NCBI RefSeq assembly: GCF_017876165.1
Contig: NZ_JAGINQ010000007.1
Span: 186,001-250,000 of the forward strand
From: Azospirillum soli
GTDB lineage: Bacteria > Pseudomonadota > Alphaproteobacteria > Azospirillales > Azospirillaceae
Direction: 5' to 3'
DNA: 64,000 nucleotides
Below the pieces are notes generated by a model that saw only the letters and a program-made list of their open reading frames with translations, had not been told where the DNA came from and ran no database searches. Position numbers and translations under genes: made by a program. Shown here one piece after another: positions 13,320-22,198 of this stretch; the first letter of the stretch is position 1, and each line of letters begins with the position of its first letter.

Positions 13320-14534
13320 ATGGATTACGAAAGCTTCTTCCGCACCCAGATCGCGACCCTCAAGCAGGATGGCCGTTACCGGGTCTTCGCCGACCTGGAA
13401 CGCCACGCGGGGAACTTTCCGAAGGCGACCTACCGCGACGCCTCCGGCAAGGAGCGGGCGGTCACGGTCTGGTGCTCCAACGACTATCTCGGCATGGGCC
13501 AAAACCCGGCCGTCCTGAAGGCCATGCACGACGCCATCGACGGCGTCGGCGCGGGGGCCGGCGGCACGCGCAACATCTCCGGCACCAACCACTACCATGT
13601 GCTGCTGGAGCGTGAGCTGGCCGACCTGCACGGCAAGGAAGCGGCGCTGCTGTTCACCTCGGGCTACGTGTCGAACGACGCGACGCTGGGCACGCTGGGC
13701 AAGCTGCTGCCCAACTGCGTCATCCTGTCCGACGCGCTGAACCACAACTCCATGATCACCGGCATCCGCAATTCCGGCGCCGAGAAGCACATCTTCCGCC
13801 ACAACGACCCTAAGCACCTGGACGAGCTGCTGTCGCAGATCGCCCCGGACCGGCCCAAGGTCGTGGCGTTCGAGAGCGTCTATTCCATGGACGGCGACAT
13901 CGCCCCGATCCATGACCTGTGCGACGTCGCCGACAAGTACGGCGCGATGACCTACCTGGACGAGGTGCACGCGGTCGGCATGTACGGCCCGCGCGGCGCC
14001 GGCGTGGCCGAGCGCGACGGCGCCATGGACCGCCTGACCATCATCGAGGGCACGCTGGGCAAGGCCTTCGGCGTGCAGGGCGGCTACATCACCGGCTCGA
14101 CCGCGCTGGTGGACTGCATCCGCAGCTTCGCGGCGGGCTTCATCTTCTCGACCTCGCTGTCGCCGGTGCTCGCGGCCGGCGCGCTGGCCAGCATCCGCTA
14201 CCTGAAGCAGAGCCAGACCGAGCGCGACCGCCACCAGGAGCGCGCCGCCACGCTGAAGCGCCTGATGGCCGAGGCTGGCCTGCCGGTGATGCCCAGCGCC
14301 AGCCACATCGTTCCGGTGATGGTCGGCGACGCCCACCGCTGCAAGCGCGCCTCGGACGAGCTGCTGGAGCGGCACAACATCTATGTGCAGCCGATCAACT
14401 ACCCGACCGTGCCGCGCGGCACCGAGCGCCTGCGCTTCACCCCGACCCCGCTGCACGGCGACGCCGAAATGGCCCGCCTCGTCGACGCCATGCTCGACGT
14501 GTGGAGCCGCCTGGACCTGCGTCTGGCGGCGTAA
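13320..14534 (+). CDS. hemA: 5-aminolevulinate synthase
   Basis: Condenses glycine and succinyl-CoA to 5-aminolevulinate, the first step of the C4 (Shemin) haem and cobalamin route found in alphaproteobacteria. 404 residues from [14 protein letters not shown]; an in-frame codon 120 nt upstream would add an unlikely Arg-rich leader. Visible: [40 protein letters not shown] and the PLP Lys248 in [12 protein letters not shown], the same position as in Rhodobacter HemA. Succinyl-CoA comes from the SucAB step encoded at the left of the window. Confidence 0.97.
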   Translation: MDYESFFRTQIATLKQDGRYRVFADLERHAGNFPKATYRDASGKERAVTVWCSNDYLGMGQNPAVLKAMHDAIDGVGAGAGGTRNISGTNHYHVLLERELADLHGKEAALLFTSGYVSNDATLGTLGKLLPNCVILSDALNHNSMITGIRNSGAEKHIFRHNDPKHLDELLSQIAPDRPKVVAFESVYSMDGDIAPIHDLCDVADKYGAMTYLDEVHAVGMYGPRGAGVAERDGAMDRLTIIEGTLGKAFGVQGGYITGSTALVDCIRSFAAGFIFSTSLSPVLAAGALASIRYLKQSQTERDRHQERAATLKRLMAEAGLPVMPSASHIVPVMVGDAHRCKRASDELLERHNIYVQPINYPTVPRGTERLRFTPTPLHGDAEMARLVDAMLDVWSRLDLRLAA

Positions 14535-14559
14535 CAGTCACACGGAGAGCCCCCACCCA

Positions 14560-14652
14560 ACCCTCCCCCACTTGACGGCGGGGGAGGGCTTTTCATCTCC
14601 CCCTCCCCCGTCGAAGATGGGGGAGGGCCGGGGTGGGGGCCCACCCCAACCA
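14560..14652. repeat. GC-rich intergenic hairpin repeat, copy A (after hemA)
   Basis: Two nested G/C-run hairpins: CCCTCCCCC...GGGGGAGGG, then CCCCCTCCCCC...GGGGGAGGG followed by CCGGGGTGGGGGCCCACCCC. Related copies lie at 33419-33524, 42075-42167, 42526-42568 and 59429-59473. Here it separates hemA from a convergent gene and may also end transcription. Confidence 0.7.
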
Positions 14653-14668
14653 CCTTTCCAAAAGCAGA

Positions 14669-15136
14669 TCACTTCTTCGGATCGGGCGGCGGGTTGTTCC
14701 GCCCGTCATCCGCGCGCTTGATCGGCGTGCGCCCGCCCGGATCGACGTTGTGGCTACGATCCAGGGTCGGCTGCCCGGCGGACGGCGGGCGTTCGGCCGA
14801 CTGCGGCCGCGTCCGGCTGTCGTCCGTCAACACCTCGCCCGGCTTGGCGTTCGTCGCGGCGGTGCTGCCGCGCTCGGTCGAAGGCTTTGTCGGGTCGCCC
14901 TGGGTCGGCTTGGACGGATCGGCCGGCCGCGCTAGCCGGTCGCCGGCTGGTTGCCCATGCTGCTCGCCCACGCCCTTCTCCGCCCCGCTGTAGCTCCGGT
15001 CGGTGCCGTGGGTGGCGTCGGCCGGGGTGCGCGGCATCTGCCCTTGCTGAACTTCGAGCTGCCCCTGGCTTTGCGCCAGCGCCACCGGCGCGGAGGCCAA
15101 CGCCAGCACGGCGGCGATTGCTGCAAGCTTGATCAC
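14669..15136 (-). CDS. Small secreted or periplasmic protein of unknown function
   Basis: About 155 residues. The GTG at 15136 is chosen because AGAGGGAAA lies about 8 nt upstream and the protein then begins with a compact Sec signal peptide (VIKLAAIAAVLALASAPVALA). An ATG at 15169 would add 11 residues. The mature part is low-complexity, rich in Gly, Pro, Thr, Lys and Asp (DPSKPTQGDPTKPSTERGS), and looks disordered. No family recognised. It converges on hemA. Confidence 0.65.
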   Translation of the reverse strand: MIKLAAIAAVLALASAPVALAQSQGQLEVQQGQMPRTPADATHGTDRSYSGAEKGVGEQHGQPAGDRLARPADPSKPTQGDPTKPSTERGSTAATNAKPGEVLTDDSRTRPQSAERPPSAGQPTLDRSHNVDPGGRTPIKRADDGRNNPPPDPKK

Positions 15137-15320
15137 GGTAAGTTTCCCTCTTGTACGGACGGAACGCATGCCGGGACCAACAGGCCCTTTGGTACCGCCG
15201 TTCCCCCGGAAACCGCTCCCCTCCGGATATCCCAACCAGCCTCCTGGACTTCGCCCCCACATGGCCTTACCTTAAGGGCAGTCCGTCAACGCTCAGGGTT
15301 TGTTCGCCCAGGAGATTGCC

Positions 15321-15866
15321 ATGTACCGTGACAACTCGCTGATGCCGAAGGAGGCCGTGCGCCTCGCCGTCCTGGGCACGCTGATCCAGGCGGGGCCGCA
15401 ACGCTACGCCGATCTGGCCGGCTCGCTCCGCCACTTCCTCGACCGAATCGTCGGGCCGTCGCTCGACCTGATGGGCACCTCGCTGGAAATGCTGCGCTAC
15501 GAGGGCCTGATCGAGGCTCTGGATGGCACGGGCATGGAGGACAACGCCCTGCTCGGCGCGACCGAGGCCGGCCGTGCGGAGTTCGGCACGCTGATGCGCG
15601 CCAACGTGCGCGCTCCGTCCGCCGACGGGCTGAACAAACTGGTCATCGCGCTGAAGCTGCGTTTCCTGCATCTGCTGGATACCGAGTCGCAGAAGGACCA
15701 GATTGACCACCTCGCCTCCCTGTGTGAGACCGAACTGGCCCGGCTGGGCGACCTGAAGCGCGCCAACGCGAACACTGAGGGCCATTTCGCCGATTGGCTC
15801 GACCACGACATCGCGCAGGCTGAGGAACGGCTGGCCTGGTTCAACGGCCTGCTGTCCCGCCTGTAG
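15321..15866 (+). CDS. PadR-like winged-helix protein
   Basis: 181 residues from ATG with AGGAG upstream. The N-terminal half (LAVLGTLIQAGPQRYADLAG ... LEMLRYEGLIEAL) has the spacing of a PadR winged helix. The C-terminal half (FADWLDHDIAQAEERLAWFN) resembles the helical PadR dimerisation region. The recognition helix is not a clean match, so the regulator role is inferred. The target is unknown; the upstream secreted-protein gene is divergent. Confidence 0.6.
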   Translation: MYRDNSLMPKEAVRLAVLGTLIQAGPQRYADLAGSLRHFLDRIVGPSLDLMGTSLEMLRYEGLIEALDGTGMEDNALLGATEAGRAEFGTLMRANVRAPSADGLNKLVIALKLRFLHLLDTESQKDQIDHLASLCETELARLGDLKRANANTEGHFADWLDHDIAQAEERLAWFNGLLSRL

Positions 15867-16003
15867 TTTCCGACGCGTTCATTTCAACCGGCAGCCGGCG
15901 CGGCGTTTTATCCCGCTCATACGCGAGCGTTTGTTTCGCGTTCGGGTTCTGGTGTACCGTTGGGATTGTAACGAATTCCATCACACCAACCCGGAAACGT
16001 CCC

Positions 16004-16780
16004 ATGGCTTCTGTGCTGTCGTCCGACGATCTTGAAGACCGCCTGCGCGTCGAGTTCATGGACGATGCGCGCGACCGGCTGGAGGTCATGAACCACGCCC
16101 TGGACGGCGCGGCCAAGGGCACCCGCGACCAAGCCTCCGTCATCGGCGTGCTGCGGCTGGAAGCGCACAACTTCAAGGGCATGGGGACGAGCTTCGGCTA
16201 CCCCACCGTCAGCCTCGTCGCGCACCGCCTGGAAGACTATCTGGCTGGCCTGAAGGAGCTGAACGCCAAGCAGCTCTCCGACGCGCAGATCTTCGTGGAC
16301 CGCATCGCCGAGCTGGTGGACCGCCCCGACCAGCCGCAGTTGGCCGAGACCAACCAGATCATCCGCGCCCTGCCGGTGCGCTATCAGTTCGAGGTCACCG
16401 ACGTCGAGGTTCGCAACGTCGAGATCATGCTGGTCACCCCGTCCAAGGTCGTCGCCAAGAAGGTCGGGACGGAGCTGGGCGCCTGCGGCTTCCGCACCAT
16501 GACCGTCAACGACCCCATCGAATCGATCAGCCTTGCCGTGCGCGTGCCGCCGGACATGCTGATCGCGTCGATGGTGATGGACGGCCTGTCGGGCCTCGAC
16601 CTCATCCGGGGCCTGCGCGCCATGAGCGTGACCCGCGACGTGCCGATGGCCCTGCTGACCTCGATGAACCTGGACAACCCAGCGCTGAAGGAAATCCCGC
16701 ACGGCGTGTCGGTCATCCGCGTCGGCGAGCATTTCAGCGAGGACTTCGCGGCGGTGGTGGCGAAGTACAATCTCGGCTGA
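16004..16780 (+). CDS. Hpt domain fused to a receiver-like domain lacking the phospho-acceptor Asp
   Basis: 258 residues. The N-terminal helical part carries an Hpt signature with His55 in LEAHNFKGMGTSFG. The C-terminal part (about 130-255) has the beta-alpha rhythm of a receiver (VEIMLVTPSKVVAKKVGTEL, DMLIASMVMDGLSGLDLI, VPMALLTSM). In my alignment the phosphorylatable Asp is Ser189, the acidic pair is replaced by Thr-Pro, and the conserved C-terminal Lys region reads IRVGEHF. It therefore looks like a phosphotransfer protein with a pseudoreceiver. No kinase gene adjoins it. Confidence 0.72.
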   Translation: MASVLSSDDLEDRLRVEFMDDARDRLEVMNHALDGAAKGTRDQASVIGVLRLEAHNFKGMGTSFGYPTVSLVAHRLEDYLAGLKELNAKQLSDAQIFVDRIAELVDRPDQPQLAETNQIIRALPVRYQFEVTDVEVRNVEIMLVTPSKVVAKKVGTELGACGFRTMTVNDPIESISLAVRVPPDMLIASMVMDGLSGLDLIRGLRAMSVTRDVPMALLTSMNLDNPALKEIPHGVSVIRVGEHFSEDFAAVVAKYNLG

Positions 16781-16795
16781 GTGCTGGATTCTCGG

Positions 16796-16965
16796 CGGGC
16801 AACCAACTTTCCACGGATTTCACAGATTTAGACACAGATTACACGGATTTTTCTTTTGAGCTCGCTCAGCACACGCCTTTTCAAAAGGTCACGACTGGCC
16901 GAGCATCAAAAAATCCGTGTAATCTGTGTCTTTAATCCGCGAAATCCGTGTATCCCTGTTGCCCG
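16796..16965. repeat. Long imperfect inverted repeat built of CACGGATT/CACAGATT units
   Basis: Left arm 16796-16852 and right arm 16908-16965 pair over about 57 bp with few mismatches, around a 55-nt loop. Each arm contains iterated short units (CACGGATT, CACAGATT, ACACGGATT). It fills the space between two convergent genes and ends in T-runs, so it could act as a bidirectional terminator. It looks like a distinct dispersed repeat rather than local sequence. Confidence 0.85.
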
Positions 16966-16984
16966 TCAAGGAGCAACCACCCCG

Positions 16985-17722
16985 TCAGAACAGATGCTGG
17001 CCGCCGGTGATGAACATCTCGGTCCCAGTGACGTAGCCCGAATCCGGCCCGCACAGGTAGAAGATCACCGCCGCCACATCCTCCGGCGTGCCCATGCGCT
17101 TCAGCGGGATGCGCGGGATCAGCACGTCGTATTCCGGCCCGGTCATGGCGGTTTCGATCTCGCCCGGCGCCACGGCGTTGACGCGCACGCCGATCTCGGC
17201 GAACTCCACGGCCATCTCGCGGGTCAGGCCCGACAGCGCCGCCTTCGAGGTCGAATAGGCCGACCCGGCGAAGGGGTGAACCGCGTGCCCGGCGATGGAG
17301 GTCACGTTGACGATCGCCCCCTTGGCCTTCGACAGCGGCGCCGCGAAGCCCCTCGCCAGCACCAGCGGCGCAAAGAAGTTCAGCTCGAACACCCGGTGCC
17401 AGCCCTCGATGGCGCCGTTCAGGCAGCCGAGCCGCTCCTTGATCGGCGTCTTGGGCGAGATGCCGGCGTTGTTCACCAGCGCGTGCAGCGGCTCGCCGTC
17501 CAGCGCGCGGTTCGCCTCCTCGACAAAGTGGGCGCGGCTTTCCGGGTCCGACAGGTCGGTCGGGATGTGGTGGGTCCAGTTGGGATCGCGCCGGCAATGG
17601 GCGGGCACGTCCTCGCGCGAGCAGGAGATCACGCGCCAGCCCTCGGCGCTGAAGCGCTCGACGGTGGCGTGGCCGATGCCCCGGCTCGCGCCGGTCAGGA
17701 TGACGGTCTTACGGTGCGGCAT
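16985..17722 (-). CDS. SDR-family NAD(P)-dependent oxidoreductase
   Basis: Classical short-chain dehydrogenase, 245 residues from the ATG at 17722 (GTG at 17731 is an alternative). The cofactor loop TGASRGIGHA is at the N-terminus, with ALVNNAGIS, the catalytic Ser-Tyr-Lys region in SAYSTSKAALSGL, and GEIETAM after the sixth strand. The C-terminus GYVTGTEMFITGGQHLF is the usual SDR ending. The substrate cannot be deduced. Confidence 0.9.
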   Translation of the reverse strand: MPHRKTVILTGASRGIGHATVERFSAEGWRVISCSREDVPAHCRRDPNWTHHIPTDLSDPESRAHFVEEANRALDGEPLHALVNNAGISPKTPIKERLGCLNGAIEGWHRVFELNFFAPLVLARGFAAPLSKAKGAIVNVTSIAGHAVHPFAGSAYSTSKAALSGLTREMAVEFAEIGVRVNAVAPGEIETAMTGPEYDVLIPRIPLKRMGTPEDVAAVIFYLCGPDSGYVTGTEMFITGGQHLF

Positions 17723-17853
17723 AACGCGCACGATAGCGCGCTTCCCCGCGCGGCGCCAGCGGCCCCGTGAGGTTGACGCTCACCGATGCGCGCCCAACCT
17801 TCAGGGCTTCGGGTAAGATGTCGGGCTGAAGGGTTATGAGGAGGATCCGCGAC

Positions 17854-19050
17854 GTGCTCCCCCGTCTGATGGCCATGCTTCTGCTCGCCGGCTGTGCCGC
17901 CGCGCCGCACGCCCTGAACGCGGCCCCGACCAGCACCCCGGCCGGCACTCCGCCCGGCGAGCCGCTGCCCGCCGGCATCTGCGTGGCGCCGGGCGGCTGG
18001 GCCAACGCCTCCGCCCGCCCCGTGGACACGAGCGACCTGCTGCGCCGCGCCGCCCAGGCCCCCGCCGTCCTGCTGGGCGAGCGGCACGACAGCCCGGAGC
18101 ATCACCGCTGGCAGCTGCACACGCTGGCCGCCCTGTACGCGCTGAACCCGCACCTCGCCATCGGCATGGAGATGTTCCCGCGCCGCGTCCAGCCGGCGCT
18201 CGACCGCTGGACCGCCGGGACCACCACCGAGTCGGAATTCCTGAAGGAAAGCGAGTGGCAGAAGGTTTGGGGCTACGACGCGCAGCTCTACCTTCCCATC
18301 CTCCACTTCGCGCGCATGAACCGCATTCCTGTGGTTGCCCTGAACGTGGAGCGCGGCCTCGTTTCCCGCACCGCCCGGGAGGGCTGGGCCGCCATCCCGC
18401 CGGCCGAGCGGGAAGGCGTCGGTGAACCGGCCCCGCCGCCGCCCTCCTACTTGGAGCGGCTTCAGGAGGCCATGGCCGCCCACGGCCCGAACCAGCGCGA
18501 ATCCCAGGGTTTCCAGCGCTTCGTCGAGGCGCAGTCGGTCTGGGACCGCGCGATGGCCGAACGCATCGCCGACACCCACCGCGACACCGGCCGTACCGTG
18601 GTCGCCATCCTCGGCATGGGCCATGTCGAAGGCCGTGACGGCGTGCCCCACCAGTTGGCTGCGCTGGGCATTGATGACGCCCTGGTCCTGTTGCCCTGGG
18701 ATGCCGACCGCCCCTGCGACTCGCTGGACGGAAAGCTGGCCGATGCGGTGTACGGACTCGGCACCGGCATCCAGACCGCCGAAGTCCCGCGTCCCCGTCT
18801 GGGCGTGATGCTGGAGCCGGGGCAAGGCGGCGTGCAGGTCCGCTCCGTCATGGAGGGGAGCGTCGCCGCCGCCGCTGGCCTGACGGCCGGCGATCTGGTC
18901 GTCGCGGCGGCCGGCACCCCGGTGCGCCAAGCCTCCGACCTTACCGCCGTAGTGCAGCGCCAAGCTCCCGGCACGTGGTTGCCCCTGACCGTCAAGCGCG
19001 CCAAGGGCACCCAGGAATTGGTCGCCAAGTTCCCCGCCGACGCTCCTTAG
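17854..19050 (+). CDS. ChaN-family lipoprotein with C-terminal PDZ domain
   Basis: About 398 residues. GAGGAGG lies 9 nt before the GTG at 17854, and that start gives a compact lipoprotein signal (LLLAGC lipobox); an ATG at 17836 is possible. The main domain is ChaN/Tiki-like, a haem-binding lipoprotein family (LLGERHDSPEHHRWQ, AIGMEMFPRRVQPALDRW, VAILGMGHVEGRDGVP). Residues from about 305 form a PDZ domain (GVQVRSVMEGSVAAAAGLTAGD). It probably acts at the outer or inner membrane face in haem or iron handling; that role is inferred from the family. Confidence 0.85.
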   Translation: MLPRLMAMLLLAGCAAAPHALNAAPTSTPAGTPPGEPLPAGICVAPGGWANASARPVDTSDLLRRAAQAPAVLLGERHDSPEHHRWQLHTLAALYALNPHLAIGMEMFPRRVQPALDRWTAGTTTESEFLKESEWQKVWGYDAQLYLPILHFARMNRIPVVALNVERGLVSRTAREGWAAIPPAEREGVGEPAPPPPSYLERLQEAMAAHGPNQRESQGFQRFVEAQSVWDRAMAERIADTHRDTGRTVVAILGMGHVEGRDGVPHQLAALGIDDALVLLPWDADRPCDSLDGKLADAVYGLGTGIQTAEVPRPRLGVMLEPGQGGVQVRSVMEGSVAAAAGLTAGDLVVAAAGTPVRQASDLTAVVQRQAPGTWLPLTVKRAKGTQELVAKFPADAP

Positions 19051-19261
19051 GCGTGCCTTTCAGAACCCGCCAAAGCGGTTTGCGAGGACGAAAATAACCG
19101 ATACGGCAATCGTTACGGGAGGACGACCACCTGAACCCCTTTCAAGGTTTCCGACAGTTGCCCCAAGCCATCATACATTATGTCTGATGCTGGACGGATG
19201 ATCGAAAAGCAGTCCTCACCAGGAAACGCCACCTCAACCCCATCACATCCATCGATACACT

Positions 19262-20707
19262 CTATTGTATCTTAACCCAGCGGCCCGGCGCCCCTTCCAT
19301 TTCAATAGAGTCCAGATACCGTCCTTTGAAGGTGCAGCGATGATCCTTCGACGCGACCACTCTGCCATCGTATTTGGATACGATTTTATAAACCACAGTC
19401 TTCTCAAGACCTATGTTGAAGGTCGTTACGTGATTGAAACTTAGGTCCACGCCGGGGTTTATGTCTCTCACACCTTTCGTCGAATCGATCAACTCACGCT
19501 TGCATCGATTCTGCGCAGCGCCGTCGTCGATCGGAGTAGACTCGCCGATCTTACGTTCAGCCCTATATTCTTCCGCTTCACGATCACGGATCGCCTGTTT
19601 TCGCTTTGCTTCGTTCTCCTGCTTCTGTTCCTCGCTGGCATATTTATCGATAGGAATCCACCTGATTTGGACGTAAGAATTAATGCCCTTGTTGTCTATC
19701 ATCCTCTTTATGACATTGAGGTTTCCGCCACTCGCCACAACCACCGAGCATTCAGAGCGCGTGTTTCCTTCTTCCAAATAGCGCTTGGCAAAATCGGAGC
19801 GGCTGAGATTCCTGAAATCGCTTCCAAATACATACTCTTCGAGATAGTCAAGTTCACTCACATTCCTGAAGTATGCATTGCCGTTTAAAAAGTCTGCATA
19901 ATCACTCGATAGGCTTTTTACCACATCACTTTTCGCCTTGAATACGCAAACATCGCCAGCGCTTGTATTGCTTCCCAGTAGCCCGATAAAACCAAATCCC
20001 TTGGCACTGCCAAGAGATTCCTCGTCGATAATCTGCCTCATCTCAGGATTGCTGGCGATCATCCGGATCCTAGAACCCTGTCCCTCCTTTGTATACTTCC
20101 AAAGAGGATGCTGTTTAGCCGCAAACTGCTGGCTACAAATTTCAGGAACATTGCTTGCGCTATAGGCATCAACGTTTCGGTTCTGGCTTTGAACAACCTC
20201 AAGCGCCTTATTAAATCCGTTGGACACCCAAACCCCGGCCGAGCTGTTTACCTCATCAGCATCAACTCCCGACGCGGCAAGTTGGTTCAGCTTTTCGGTA
20301 ATAGCCGTGTTGTTCGTATCGATTGTCTTTTTTAAAAGCTCGACGCGAACCACCGCCCAATCATATCCGTCCTTCTCTTGTTTGGAAAGCTTGGACAGGT
20401 CGCCATTCACCTTCTTGTGCGCGTTGCTCACTATCTCTGAGAGCACTTTTTCTCGGGCAGAGATCGCGCCAAAAAAGCAGGAGCTTTTTGAAATTTCCCG
20501 AATGTCCGCCTCCGATAGCGGCGACTGGGTTTGTAAACGTGCGACCTCTTCACGGATGCTTTTCTCCCTTTCATGATCGTACTTGAAAGGTACGGCGCTC
20601 TGTTCGCTCGGCAGCGCATAGCCCTGAGAATGTATGGAAATGACCGCAATGACAGCAGCGGAAGCTATTTGCGCTTTGTTTCTATTGGCCGCCATCCTTA
20701 TCCCCAT
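19262..20707 (-). CDS. Hypothetical exported protein with atypical base composition
   Basis: About 481 residues from ATG at 20707 (20695 is an alternative with GGGGA upstream). A basic N-terminus and hydrophobic stretch (AQIASAAVIAVISIHSQGYA) look like a signal peptide. The body is charged and helical, with a Lys/Glu-rich coiled segment (EEQKQENEAKRKQAIRDREAE) near 390-410. No family recognised. Codon use is clearly more A/T-rich (AAA, AAT, ATA, TTA) than any neighbour, and it has no operon partner, so recent acquisition is likely. Confidence 0.7.
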   Translation of the reverse strand: MGIRMAANRNKAQIASAAVIAVISIHSQGYALPSEQSAVPFKYDHEREKSIREEVARLQTQSPLSEADIREISKSSCFFGAISAREKVLSEIVSNAHKKVNGDLSKLSKQEKDGYDWAVVRVELLKKTIDTNNTAITEKLNQLAASGVDADEVNSSAGVWVSNGFNKALEVVQSQNRNVDAYSASNVPEICSQQFAAKQHPLWKYTKEGQGSRIRMIASNPEMRQIIDEESLGSAKGFGFIGLLGSNTSAGDVCVFKAKSDVVKSLSSDYADFLNGNAYFRNVSELDYLEEYVFGSDFRNLSRSDFAKRYLEEGNTRSECSVVVASGGNLNVIKRMIDNKGINSYVQIRWIPIDKYASEEQKQENEAKRKQAIRDREAEEYRAERKIGESTPIDDGAAQNRCKRELIDSTKGVRDINPGVDLSFNHVTTFNIGLEKTVVYKIVSKYDGRVVASKDHRCTFKGRYLDSIEMEGAPGRWVKIQ

Positions 20708-20850
20708 CGTACGTATTTGTCGATTCCGCCGAGGCGTTAAACTGTATACAGAGTAGGTCGTGAACCTTGAGGTTGAGTTAAAGCCGTTTTGGTTGTGGGA
20801 AATCCGCATTGCGTACGGCGATGCGGTTGCGTTGTCTGAATTTCGGCCAG

Positions 20851-21001
20851 ATGCCGCAACTGAGCGTGGAGCACGCCACCGCTGTGTTGCTCGCGAACAA
20901 GCGTTGGGATCGCCGCCAAGGACCGGTTGGACGCCATCATCGATGCGCTTCCCACAGCGGCTTGCATCGTTCTCGTCGCGGCGCGCCTCGCTGAGTTCTG
21001 A
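20851..21001 (+). pseudogene. Possible short gene remnant with a frameshift
   Basis: From an ATG, MPQLSVEHATAVLLANKRW reads well. About 35 nt later a neighbouring frame gives AAKDRLDAIIDALPTAACI... to a TGA at 21001. Together they resemble a small protein broken by a frameshift. There is no homology assignment and no ribosome site, so this is a weak call. The rest of the 20708-21032 gap shows no gene. Confidence 0.25.
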
Positions 21002-21032
21002 CGGCCGCTCCTTGGCGGATATCGATCCGCCG

Positions 21033-21389
21033 TTAGGCCTTCTTCACGAACTCGGATTTCAGGTTCATCGCGCCGATGCCGTCGATCTTGCAGGCGATGT
21101 TGTGCCCGTCGGCGCCGTCCACCAGACGGATGTTCTTCACCTTGGTCCCGCCCTTGACGACCAGCGACGAGCCCTTGACCTTCAGGTCCTTGATCACGGT
21201 CACGCTGTCGCCATCGGCGAGCATGTTCCCGTTGGCGTCGCGCACGCCCTGCTCCTGTGAGCCCTCCGCACCGGACTCGGCGGTCGCTTCCGGGTTCCAC
21301 TCATGCGCGCATTCCGGGCAGATCCACAGGCTGCCATCCTGATACACATGTTCGGAGCCGCACTGGGGGCACTTCAACTCGCTGTCCAT
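21033..21389 (-). CDS. phnA: PhnA/YjdM family zinc-ribbon protein
   Basis: 118 residues. The N-terminal zinc ribbon is [11 protein letters not shown]...[10 protein letters not shown]. The C-terminal SH3-like PhnA domain ([15 protein letters not shown]...KDLKVKGSS...[18 protein letters not shown]) runs to the end. Despite the historical name the family is not a phosphonate enzyme and its role is poorly defined. It sits alone between a NUDIX gene and a gap. Confidence 0.88.
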   Translation of the reverse strand: MDSELKCPQCGSEHVYQDGSLWICPECAHEWNPEATAESGAEGSQEQGVRDANGNMLADGDSVTVIKDLKVKGSSLVVKGGTKVKNIRLVDGADGHNIACKIDGIGAMNLKSEFVKKA

Positions 21390-21482
21390 CGCCGTCCTTG
21401 CCTTTTCGGGGAGCCGTTTGGGGGCGGCATCCTAGTGCACGGACGTGTGGAATAGGAAACACAAGCTTCCGGCGATCCGCCG

Positions 21483-22055
21483 TCAGAGCATCCGCTCCCA
21501 CTGCGCCAGCACGTCGGGCGTCGGGTTCACGGCCGGCGCGTAGTCGCTGCGCCCCAGTCGCGCGCGGTGTTCGCGCAACGCCCAATGCACGGTCGGGAAG
21601 GCCAGTTCGCCCCACGGGATCTCCTCCCAGCGGAACAGGCCGACCTCCTGGCTTTCCGGGCCGGCGGACACGTCGGGCGAGACCAGCCGCGCGCGGAAGA
21701 TCATTTGCACTTGGCTGATGCGCGGGATGTCGTAGACGGCGAGCAGCGAGTCGATCTCGATCTTCGCCCGCGCCTCCTCCCACGCCTCGCGGGCCGCACC
21801 CTCCATGGTGCTCTCGCGCTCCTCCATAAAGCCGGCGGGCAGGGTCCAGAAGCCCTTGCGCGGCTCTATGGCGCGACGGCACAGCAGGATGCGGTCCTCC
21901 CACACCGCCACCGACCCGACCACGATCAGCGGATTCTGGTAGGCGATGTAGCCGCAGTCCGGACACATCAGCCGCTCGCGGTCCTCGCCGGGCGGGATGC
22001 CGCGGACGCGGGGGCCCTGTGGGGATTGTTCTTGCGGGGAGTTCTCCTCGGACAT
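21483..22055 (-). CDS. NUDIX hydrolase with N-terminal zinc-ribbon segment
   Basis: 190 residues. An [13 protein letters not shown] motif (half of a zinc ribbon) precedes the NUDIX fold. The NUDIX box is [23 protein letters not shown]: the REUXEE core is intact, but the usual Gly after it is Arg. It groups by style with NUDIX proteins acting on dinucleotide cofactors such as ADP-ribose, FAD or NADH; the substrate is not determined. It is divergent from rmuC. Confidence 0.85.
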   Translation of the reverse strand: MSEENSPQEQSPQGPRVRGIPPGEDRERLMCPDCGYIAYQNPLIVVGSVAVWEDRILLCRRAIEPRKGFWTLPAGFMEERESTMEGAAREAWEEARAKIEIDSLLAVYDIPRISQVQMIFRARLVSPDVSAGPESQEVGLFRWEEIPWGELAFPTVHWALREHRARLGRSDYAPAVNPTPDVLAQWERML

Positions 22056-22198
22056 GCGTCCGATATGGCGCGAACGGCCGAACCCGGCAAGCGTCCCGGC
22101 AGGTGACCCGAACAGCCGCGCTTATGTTCATCACCTGTTCTCTTTCGCTTTTCGTTCCTGTACCCTCCGCCTCCAGTCTGAAAACCTCGGGGTATTTC

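Noticed and set aside
19051..19261. tRNA gene in the gap after the ChaN-like gene
   Set aside because: No T-loop or acceptor pairing could be found on either strand.
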